Shown here one piece after another: positions 7,231 through 13,290 of a DNA stretch of 13,290 bases. The notes under the pieces were generated by a model. The model did not search any database and had not been told where the DNA came from. It saw only the letters and a program-made list of their open reading frames with translations. Made by a program: the position numbers and the translations under genes. Each line of letters opens with the position of its first letter. Within the stretch, counting starts at the first letter, position 1. This DNA comes from an uncultured Collinsella sp. (GTDB lineage: Bacteria; Actinomycetota; Coriobacteriia; Coriobacteriales; Coriobacteriaceae), in NCBI GenBank assembly GCA_900552705.1, contig USAX01000041.1:1-13290 (forward strand), in the 5' to 3' direction.

Positions 7231-7312
7231 CATATCGCCGCGGTGGCCTAAAGGCCGCATAAAGGTTTATCTAGCTGGGAAAACGGTGCCATTAAAATAT
7301 GGGCTGATTACA

Positions 7313-7318
7313 TATAAT
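7313..7318 (+). promoter_or_regulatory. Candidate -10 box of kup
   Basis: A perfect TATAAT lies 36 nt before the kup ATG. No good TTGACA-like -35 is found at 16-18 nt; the best there is ATTAAA at 7291-7296. The promoter may be activator-dependent, for example on the KdpE-like regulator downstream (inference). Confidence 0.45.
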
Positions 7319-7353
7319 CCCGTCGAACGTTAAAATTGGGAGGAAACCGGCTT

Positions 7354-9381
7354 ATGGAACAAAAGGCAAAGGAAGTAGCCTCGCACGCTGCGATTCCTGT
7401 GAGCATCTCGGCGATGCTCGTCACACTGGGCGTGGTGTATGGCGATATCGGCACCAGCCCCATGTATGTAACCAAGGCGCTCGTTGCCGGCAACGGCGGC
7501 ATCGGAAGCGTCACGGAGGAGTTCGTGCTCGGCGCGCTCTCCCTTGTCGTGTGGACGGTCACGCTGCTGACGACCGTCAAGTACGTGCTGATCTCGCTGC
7601 GCGCCGACAACCACGGCGAGGGCGGCATCTTTGCCCTGTACAGCCTGGTCAAGCGCTGCGGCAAGTGGCTCATCATCCCCGCCATGCTGGGCGGCGCGGC
7701 GCTCCTCGCCGACGGCATCCTGACGCCTGCCGTTACCGTTACCACGGCCATCGAGGGCCTGCGCACCATCCCGGCGGTCCATGCCGTGCTCGGTGACGAC
7801 CAGGGTCGTGTCGTCGCCATCACGCTTGCCATCATCATCGCGCTCTTCTTGGTGCAGCGCATCGGCACGGCCAAGATCGGTCACGCCTTCGGCCCCATCA
7901 TGACGCTGTGGTTTTTGTTCCTGGGCGGCACGGGCCTGTTCTTTGTCTGCCAGTATCCCGCGGTGCTGCTGTGCCTCAACCCGTTGCGTGGCATCGCTTT
8001 TCTGCTGAGCCCCAACAACCATGCGGGCATCATGATTTTGGGCAGCTGCTTCCTCGCTACCACCGGTGCCGAGGCGCTCTATTCCGACATGGGCCATGTG
8101 GGCCGCGGCAACATCTATGCCACCTGGCCGTTCGTTAAGTGCTGCCTGCTGCTGTCCTACATGGGCCAGGGCGCGTGGCTTATCAACAACGCCGGCAACC
8201 CGGAGCTCATGGGTATCGCCGACCTCAACCCCTTCTACCAGATGCTCGCCCCGGGTCTGCGCCCCTTTGCCGTCGGCCTTTCCACCGTCGCGGCCATCAT
8301 CGCCTCGCAGGCGCTCATCACCGGCGCATTCTCGCTGGTGTCCGAGGCCAGCCGCCTGGACCTCATGCCGCATATGCAGGTCTTCTATCCTGCCGAGACC
8401 AAGGGCCAGCTCTACATCCCCATGGTCAACAACGTCATGCTCGTGGGCTGCGTCGTCGTGGTGCTGCTGTTCCAGAACTCGGCGCACATGGAGGCCGCGT
8501 ACGGCCTGGCCATTACCCTGACCATGATGTGCACGACAATGCTGCTCTTCTTCTATCTGCACGTGGAGCGCAATCTCAAGGTCGCGCCGTGGATCTTTGC
8601 CGCCTTCTTCCTTATGCTCGAGGGTTTCTTCTTTGTGAGCTCGCTCACCAAGTTCTTCCACGGCGGCTACTTCACCATCCTCATGGCTGCACTCATCATG
8701 GGCATTATGGTGTGCTGGTACAACGGCACGGCGGTCGAGCAACGTCAGTTTACGCTGCTGCCGCTGCGCAGCTATCTGCCGCAGCTCAAACGCCTGCGCG
8801 ACGACGATCGCTACGAGCTCATGAGCGACAACATCGTGTACCTGACCAAGGACACCAACACCGACTATATCGACCGCGATATCGTCTACTCGATTTTGGA
8901 TAAGCACCCCAAGCGCGCTCGCGCCTGGTGGTTCGTGAATGTCGAGACCATGGAGGAGCCGCATACCTTTGCCTACTCGGTCGAGACGTTTGGCACCGAC
9001 TACGTGTTCCGCGTGCATCTGTATCTGGGCTACAAGATCAACCAGCGCGTCAATGCCTATCTGCGTCAGGTTGTTCAGGATCTGGCTGCCAGCGGCGAGC
9101 TGCCGGCGCAGACGCATGACTACTCGGTCTACAAGGACCCGGGCAACATCGGTACGTTTAAGTTCGTCATGATCCGCAAGCTGCTGGCGCCCGAAAGCGA
9201 CGTGGAGCCCAGCGAGCGTACGGCCATCACGCTCAAGTACATCATCCGCCGCGCCGCCGGCACGCCTGCGCGCTGGTACGGCCTGGAGAACTCCAACGTG
9301 AGCTTTGAGTACGTGCCGCTGTTCACCAAGTTTAAGGCCGTGAGCAAGATGCAGCGCCTGGCTCCCGACGAGCGTCCGTAG
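7354..9381 (+). CDS. kup: Kup-family low-affinity K+ uptake transporter
   Basis: 675 aa. I chose ATG 7354 because GGGAGGA at 7338-7344 sits just upstream; the longer TTG start at 7336 overlaps that site. The family hallmark GVVYGDIGTSP is at 26-36, followed by RADNHGEGGIFALYSL, and LVSEASRLDLMP lies near 330. About twelve hydrophobic segments fill residues 14-455, then a cytoplasmic C-terminal domain (from about RQFTLLPLRSYLP, residue ~460) runs to the end, as in E. coli Kup (622 aa). Kup imports K+ with H+ across the cytoplasmic membrane. The gene has its own candidate promoter and is followed by a strong hairpin, then a KdpD/KdpE-like pair, suggesting that this two-component system monitors potassium or turgor and controls kup. 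No c-di-AMP (ydaO-type) riboswitch fits in the short leader. Confidence 0.95.
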   Translation: MEQKAKEVASHAAIPVSISAMLVTLGVVYGDIGTSPMYVTKALVAGNGGIGSVTEEFVLGALSLVVWTVTLLTTVKYVLISLRADNHGEGGIFALYSLVKRCGKWLIIPAMLGGAALLADGILTPAVTVTTAIEGLRTIPAVHAVLGDDQGRVVAITLAIIIALFLVQRIGTAKIGHAFGPIMTLWFLFLGGTGLFFVCQYPAVLLCLNPLRGIAFLLSPNNHAGIMILGSCFLATTGAEALYSDMGHVGRGNIYATWPFVKCCLLLSYMGQGAWLINNAGNPELMGIADLNPFYQMLAPGLRPFAVGLSTVAAIIASQALITGAFSLVSEASRLDLMPHMQVFYPAETKGQLYIPMVNNVMLVGCVVVVLLFQNSAHMEAAYGLAITLTMMCTTMLLFFYLHVERNLKVAPWIFAAFFLMLEGFFFVSSLTKFFHGGYFTILMAALIMGIMVCWYNGTAVEQRQFTLLPLRSYLPQLKRLRDDDRYELMSDNIVYLTKDTNTDYIDRDIVYSILDKHPKRARAWWFVNVETMEEPHTFAYSVETFGTDYVFRVHLYLGYKINQRVNAYLRQVVQDLAASGELPAQTHDYSVYKDPGNIGTFKFVMIRKLLAPESDVEPSERTAITLKYIIRRAAGTPARWYGLENSNVSFEYVPLFTKFKAVSKMQRLAPDERP

Positions 9382-9433
9382 TCGACGTCTGCTGTTTGTC
9401 TAGCGACCGCAGGCTGCAAAGGCTATACACTTG

Positions 9434-9498
9434 AAACCACCACAAAGGAGGCCACCACCGCAAAGGTGCCAGTCCCCTTTGTGGTGGTTTTTGTTTTT
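9434..9498 (+). terminator. Strong terminator/attenuator between kup and the kinase gene
   Basis: AAACCACCACAAAGG (9434-9448) pairs perfectly with CCTTTGTGGTGGTTT (9476-9490) and is followed by TTGTTTTT. A second copy of the left arm core (9452-9466, with a CGC insert) lies in the loop and can pair with the same right arm. Only 20 nt separate the U-tract from the kinase ATG, so no downstream promoter fits. Confidence 0.85.
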
Positions 9499-9518
9499 GA
9501 GAGAGGGGCGGGGCGCTG

Positions 9519-11144
9519 ATGGACGTCCGTGCGGACGGCGATATTGCCGAGAACTTTTGGTGGCGGCGTACAACGCTGACGCGCCGCAGCCCTCTGTATG
9601 ACGCCTGCGTATCGGCGGGGCTGCTAGCCGCGGCGACGATTGTGGGCGCGCTGCTCGACCATCCGGGGCTCGCGCCGAGCATCATGATCGTCTATGTGTT
9701 CGCCGTGCAGCTGTGCGCTTTCTTTACCTGGAGCCGCCTGTACTGCCTGCTGAGCTCGGCTGCCGCCGTGGCGCTCTACAACTTCTTGTTTGTCGACCCG
9801 CGCTACGCGCTGTCGTTTATCGACCGCGTCTATCCCGGCATGTTCTTTATCATGTTTGCGGTCTCGCTCGTATCGAGCTCGATCGCGCTGGCCCTGCGCC
9901 GCGCCTTGGCGCAGGCTGCCGCCAGCGACCGTCGCACGCAGATGGTGCTCGAGACCAACCGCATGCTGCAGCGGTGTGGGGATCAGCAACAGATTGTGCA
10001 CGCTATGGCAACGCAGCTGGCGCGTCTTTCGGACTGTCCGGTCGTGTGGTATAGCGCCGATGCCGATAACGATGACCTGCTGCCGCGCACGACGTACACG
10101 GCCGTGGGCGATGCCGCGCCGGTACACCAGCTGGCGCCGCAGATGCCGCCGCGGCTCTCGGCGTCCGCCTATGTGGGAACGCCGCTCGATGCCACCTATG
10201 GCGCCTCGGCGTTCTTTGGCATCTACTTGACCGTACGCTCGGGCGACACCATGGTGCGCGCGGGCGACCCCGCCTCGGTTGTGGGCGTGCTGGCTATCGT
10301 TGCCGAGCCCGACGTGCTGACGCACGAGGAGCGGACACTTGCCGATGCCATCGTGAGCGAAGGCGAGCTGGCACTCGATCGCGCCCGCGCCATGGAGGCC
10401 CGCGAAGAGGCGGCGGTGCTTGCCAAAAACGAGCAGTTGCGCGCTAACCTGCTGCGCTCCATTTCGCACGATCTGCGCACGCCGCTTACCAGCATTTCGG
10501 GCAATGCCGACGTACTGCTCGACCAGGGCTCGACCGGCACCGCCGAGCTCGACGACCAGACGCGCCGCGGCATGCTCCTGTCCATTCGCTCGGACGCGCA
10601 ATGGCTCAACGCCACCGTCGAGAACCTGCTTGCCATCACCAAGCTCGAGGGCGGCGGTATGCATCTGGCGACTACGCTCGAGCTCATGGACGATATCGTC
10701 GAGGAGGCGCTGCGCCACGTAAGTCCGGCCGTGCGCGAGCACGACCTTAAGGTGGTGGCGTGCGATGAGCCGGCGCTCGTTAACGTCGACGCGCGTCTGA
10801 TGGTACAGCTCGTGGTGAATCTGGTGAACAACGCCATCACGTATACGCCCGCGGGTTCGCATATCGTGATTTCGATTGGCGTCGACGATGGGCACGTGAC
10901 GTGCTCGGTGGCCGATGACGGGCCGGGCATTGCGCCCGAGGACCGCGAGCGAATCTTTGAATCGTTCTACACCGCCAACCACGGTCTTGCCGACAGCCGT
11001 CGCAGCGTGGGCCTGGGTCTTTCGCTCTGCCGCTCCATTGCGTTGGCGCATGGCGGTAGCATAGAGGTTGCCGCGGCGGACCCGCACGGCTCGGTCTTTA
11101 CGATTGAGCTTCCCGTCGCCGATGTTTCGTTTGATAAGGAGTAG
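9519..11144 (+). CDS. kdpD: KdpD-like sensor histidine kinase, short form
   Basis: 541 aa, ATG 9519 preceded by AGAGGGG at 9502-9508. Residues ~28-128 contain three to four membrane segments in the DUF4118 (KdpD transmembrane) pattern. These are followed by a GAF-like region (~145-285), a short linker helix, and the kinase core: SISHDLRTPLTSISGNADVLL with H317, the N-box LVVNLVNNAI near 431-440, ADDGPGIAPEDRERIFESF near 465-483, and SVGLGLSLCRSIALAHGG near 496-513. Full KdpD is about 900 aa; its N-terminal KdpD/Walker and Usp domains are absent, and the sequence upstream is the terminator. It should autophosphorylate at H317 and pass phosphate to the regulator gene 4 nt downstream. K+ or osmotic sensing is inferred from similarity and adjacency to kup; another stimulus is possible. 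Confidence 0.88.
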   Translation: MDVRADGDIAENFWWRRTTLTRRSPLYDACVSAGLLAAATIVGALLDHPGLAPSIMIVYVFAVQLCAFFTWSRLYCLLSSAAAVALYNFLFVDPRYALSFIDRVYPGMFFIMFAVSLVSSSIALALRRALAQAAASDRRTQMVLETNRMLQRCGDQQQIVHAMATQLARLSDCPVVWYSADADNDDLLPRTTYTAVGDAAPVHQLAPQMPPRLSASAYVGTPLDATYGASAFFGIYLTVRSGDTMVRAGDPASVVGVLAIVAEPDVLTHEERTLADAIVSEGELALDRARAMEAREEAAVLAKNEQLRANLLRSISHDLRTPLTSISGNADVLLDQGSTGTAELDDQTRRGMLLSIRSDAQWLNATVENLLAITKLEGGGMHLATTLELMDDIVEEALRHVSPAVREHDLKVVACDEPALVNVDARLMVQLVVNLVNNAITYTPAGSHIVISIGVDDGHVTCSVADDGPGIAPEDRERIFESFYTANHGLADSRRSVGLGLSLCRSIALAHGGSIEVAAADPHGSVFTIELPVADVSFDKE

Positions 11145-11148
11145 CGCC

Positions 11149-11862
11149 GTGCCGAACTCTGCCGTAAAACCGCTCATCTTGGTCGTTGAGGACGATCCCG
11201 CCGTTCGCAACCTTATCGTTGCCGCGCTCGAGGCGCACGGCCTGCGTCATATGGCTGTGGAGACCGCCCATGCCGCCATCGCCGCCGCCTCGTCGCAGGC
11301 ACCGAGCATTGTGCTGCTCGATCTGGGCCTACCCGATATGGATGGCGTCAAGGTGGTGGAGTCGGTGCGCGCATGGTCGGGCATGCCGATCATTGTGGTC
11401 TCGGCGCGCAGCGAAGACGCGGACAAGATCCGCGCACTCGATGCCGGTGCCGACGACTACCTGACCAAGCCGTTTTCGGTCGAAGAGCTGCTCGCGCGCA
11501 TTCGCACGACGCTCAGGCGCCTTTCGTATGCGCAAACGGGCGGTGTTGCCTCCGAGGGCTCGTTCGATACCGGTGAGCTGCATATCGATTTTGACGCCGG
11601 CATCGCCACGATGGATGGCGAGGAGCTGCACCTGACGCCGATCGAGTACAAGTTGCTCTGCTTGCTGGCACACAACGCCGACAAGGTGCTGACGCACCAG
11701 TTTATATTGCACGAGATTTGGGGTACGGCGACCAAGAGCGATCTGGCGAGCCTGCGCGTCTTTATGGGCACGTTGCGTAAGAAGATCGAGTCCGACCCCG
11801 CGCATCCGCGCTATATCCAAACGCACGTAGGCATTGGCTACCGCCTAGTCATCCAAGGCTAG
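11149..11862 (+). CDS. kdpE: KdpE-like OmpR-family response regulator
   Basis: 237 aa. Start GTG 11149 is chosen because AAGGAG (11136-11141) lies 7 nt upstream and the family N-terminus (ILVVEDDPAVR) follows at once; the longer frame from 11068 overlaps the kinase gene. The receiver domain (residues ~8-122) shows the acidic pair at 14-16, phosphoacceptor D58 in LLDLGLPDMDG, S85 in VVSARS, and K107 in DDYLTKPFS. The C-terminal winged helix (~140-235) carries LTPIEYKLLCLLA, the LHEIWG turn, SLRVFMGTLRKKIE and HVGIGYRL. It is a DNA-binding regulator phosphorylated by the adjacent kinase. KdpE normally activates kdpFABC. No kdp pump genes are visible here, so kup is the natural local candidate target (inference). 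A 4-nt gap from the kinase stop indicates co-translation. Confidence 0.92.
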   Translation: MPNSAVKPLILVVEDDPAVRNLIVAALEAHGLRHMAVETAHAAIAAASSQAPSIVLLDLGLPDMDGVKVVESVRAWSGMPIIVVSARSEDADKIRALDAGADDYLTKPFSVEELLARIRTTLRRLSYAQTGGVASEGSFDTGELHIDFDAGIATMDGEELHLTPIEYKLLCLLAHNADKVLTHQFILHEIWGTATKSDLASLRVFMGTLRKKIESDPAHPRYIQTHVGIGYRLVIQG

Positions 11863-11886
11863 ATCGCCAACCACCATCCCAATATG

Positions 11887-11953
11887 AGTTGCGGTGAAAT
11901 ACGGTCTAAATTTGCCTAATTCCAGGCAAAACAGTCCGTATTCCACCGCAACT
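11887..11953. terminator. Two-tier inverted repeat between converging genes
   Basis: AGTTGCGGTGAAATACGG (11887-11904) pairs with CCGTATTCCACCGCAACT (11936-11953) with one mismatch. Inside, TTTGCCT (11911-11917) pairs with AGGCAAA (11924-11930). A T-rich run (TTGTTATTT) follows on the plus strand. It lies 24 nt after the regulator stop and 3 nt from the methyltransferase stop. Confidence 0.75.
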
Positions 11954-11956
11954 TTG

Positions 11957-13192
11957 TTATTTGCCCTTGGGCTTGCTGGCGTAGAACTTCTTCTTTTTGG
12001 GCTTGCCGGCGGGGGAGGGTTTGCCGGCAAAGTTGGACTTGCCGTTGCCGGCCTGCGCGTGCGCGGGTACTGCCACACGGGGCTTGCGGGCCTCGGGGTT
12101 GCGCAGTTCCTCGACGCGCTCAGCAATTTCCTCGGCGCTAAAGCCGACCTCGGCCATGGCGTCCTCGATGGGCAGGCGGCGCACGATATAGCAGTGGTGC
12201 ACCTTCTGGTTGCGCGCGAAGTCCTCGGGGATGGTCTGCGCTGTAATGTCCTCCAGCACCACGCCCGCGCGGGCGAGCTTGCGCGTTTCGGGGCGGAAGC
12301 CGCGCAGGTTGCAGCTAAAGATGGCATGGCCGCCCTGCGCGAGCAGGCGCGATACGCCGGCCAAAAGCTCAATATGGTCGCGCTGGACATCCCAGGTGCG
12401 GCGGCCCATCTTGGACGAGTTCGAGAACGTGGGCGGGTCGACAAAGATCAGGTCCCAGCGGTTGCGCGTCTGGCGCTGGTCACGAATCCAGGCGAGCACG
12501 TCATCGCGCACAAAGTGATGCTGCGGCCCCACAAAGCCGTTCTGACGCATATTGCGCTCGGCCCAGTCCAAGTAGGTGTTGGAAAGGTCGACCGTCACGG
12601 TCTCCTCGACGCCGCCATCGGCCGCGTAGCAGGTGGCGGTGCCGGTGTAGGCAAACAGGTTGAGGAAACGGCGCGCCTGCTTGGCGTGCTCGCGCACTAG
12701 GTTGCGGGTGACGCGGTGATCCAAGAAGATGCCCACATCCAGATAGTCGTCAAAGTTGACGGCAAAGGTGAGCCCGCCCTCTTCGATGAGCGGCAGGCGA
12801 CGACGCGCGATATTGGCGCGCTCGCTCGAGCCGCCCTTGCCGGCGCCCTGCTTGCCGTACTGCGAGCCGCCGCGCGAACGCATGCGGGCCTTGGCGTGCA
12901 CATGCTCGGCGGGAACATCTAGGATGCGCGGCGCGATGGCCAGAATGTCGAGCATACGGGCCTGGGCCAGTGCGGGGTCGATGGTCTTGGGCGCGGCGTA
13001 TTCGGCGATGACGAGCCAGCGGCCCGGCGTCTGCGGGCAACCCTCGTACAGGTCGATAGCGGCGGAGTAGTCGGGCAGGTCGGCATCGTAGACGCGGTAG
13101 CAGCTCACGCCCTCGCGCCTGGCCCACTTGCGGCGCAGACGGGCATTCTTGCGCAGGCGGGTTGCGCACCTGCCTGATCCGGGGGTGGGCAC
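11957..13192 (-). CDS. rlmKL: 23S rRNA (G2069-N7) methyltransferase RlmK region, 5'-partial
   Basis: About 411 residues are visible and the frame stays open to the window edge, so the real start is lost; the nominal GTG at 13192 is not a credible start. From RLRKNARLRRKWARREG onward it follows the C-terminal half of E. coli RlmL: CYRVYDADLPDY (31-42), EYAAPKTIDP, LDHR (157-160), FLNLFAYTGTAT (SAM motif I, 176-187), VDLSNTYLDWAERN, VDPPTFSNS (251-259) and EDFARNQKVHHC. RlmK methylates N7 of G2069 of 23S rRNA in the cytoplasm. In enterobacteria it is fused behind a THUMP/RlmL domain that modifies G2445; that half may lie beyond the edge. An added Gly/Lys-rich insert (QYGKQGAGKGGSSER) and a basic C-terminal tail (380-411, AGKPKKKKFYASKPKGK) are not in E. 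coli. It converges with the kdpE-like gene. Confidence 0.88.
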   Translation of the reverse strand: MPTPGSGRCATRLRKNARLRRKWARREGVSCYRVYDADLPDYSAAIDLYEGCPQTPGRWLVIAEYAAPKTIDPALAQARMLDILAIAPRILDVPAEHVHAKARMRSRGGSQYGKQGAGKGGSSERANIARRRLPLIEEGGLTFAVNFDDYLDVGIFLDHRVTRNLVREHAKQARRFLNLFAYTGTATCYAADGGVEETVTVDLSNTYLDWAERNMRQNGFVGPQHHFVRDDVLAWIRDQRQTRNRWDLIFVDPPTFSNSSKMGRRTWDVQRDHIELLAGVSRLLAQGGHAIFSCNLRGFRPETRKLARAGVVLEDITAQTIPEDFARNQKVHHCYIVRRLPIEDAMAEVGFSAEEIAERVEELRNPEARKPRVAVPAHAQAGNGKSNFAGKPSPAGKPKKKKFYASKPKGK

Positions 13193-13290
13193 GGGCGGCG
13201 GCCCGCGCGCGCCCCCGGCGGCGCTGGGGGGCGGGCGGGGGGGGGGGGCGGTGGGTGGGCTTTCGTCGGGTGTCGGCGGTGCGGCGTTCG
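13160..13290. other. Low-complexity, G-biased window end, probably unreliable base calls
   Basis: Homology to RlmK stops abruptly near 13160. Beyond that the sequence is almost all G/C on the plus strand, with a run of 12 G at 13237-13248, and the minus frame translates to Pro/Gly/Ala-rich text. The residues just before the break read GRCATR where relatives have a phrase like MFANR. A few A/T-to-G/C substitutions would restore it. Confidence 0.6.

Noticed and set aside
6274..7260. 328-codon minus-strand frame over the nitroreductase gene
   Set aside because: Shadow of a gene with clear nitroreductase motifs; it also runs through the 7196-7230 palindrome.
7231..7353. Possible c-di-AMP riboswitch upstream of kup
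   Set aside because: K+ transporter genes often have one, but if TATAAT 7313-7318 is the -10 the leader is under 40 nt, and I see no ydaO-type conserved blocks.
7330..9117. 595-codon open frame on the minus strand
   Set aside because: Antisense to kup, whose motifs are unambiguous. The product is His/Asp/Gln-rich without any recognisable domain.
9624..11210. 528-codon open frame on the minus strand
   Set aside because: Antisense to the histidine kinase gene, which has all kinase boxes. The product is Arg/His-rich shadow sequence.

Overview
The window reads like an accessory-to-core stretch of a gut Coriobacteriia genome, most likely Collinsella or a close relative. The evidence is a high-GC Gram-positive codon style, GTG starts, strong Shine-Dalgarno sites, a LAxTG-type sorting signal, SipW-class secreted proteins, an LTA-synthase-family enzyme and Kup beside a shortened KdpD/KdpE pair. 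This taxonomic call is inference from family content, not a database match. Both ends cut through genes, so the window may be a whole contig.

Positions 1-3464 (+) hold a tightly packed three-gene surface operon. It comprises the 3' part of a large repeat protein (four FxGW...YPVY-type modules plus a C-terminal SpaA/Cna-B-like domain), a small SipW-cognate (TasA/camelysin-like) secreted protein, and a wall-anchored protein ending in LAATG, a hydrophobic segment and a basic tail. The genes are 1-2 nt apart, so they are probably co-translated and make one cell-surface structure.

Positions 3465-3806 are a gene-free convergent intergenic region rich in inverted repeats. They include a 31-nt nearly perfect pair enclosing a 10-bp hairpin, and two hairpins sharing the core CACTTAATGTG.

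Positions 3807-6107 (-) encode a polytopic LTA-synthase-family phosphoglycerol transferase. It diverges from a nitroreductase-family gene (6322-7194, +) that ends at a 15-bp perfect palindrome.

Positions 7354-11862 (+) form a potassium module: the Kup K+ transporter, then a DUF4118-type KdpD-like histidine kinase without the usual N-terminal KdpD/Usp region, then a KdpE-like OmpR-family regulator. A strong terminator-like hairpin with two competing left arms separates kup from the kinase. It leaves only about 20 nt before the kinase start, so kinase and regulator expression seems to require passage through the hairpin.

Positions 11957-13192 and beyond (-) encode the RlmK half of a 23S rRNA methyltransferase, truncated at the right edge. 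The last ~130 nt look like degraded, G/C-biased base calls rather than genuine sequence. I saw no tRNA, rRNA, CRISPR array, transposase or recombinase.
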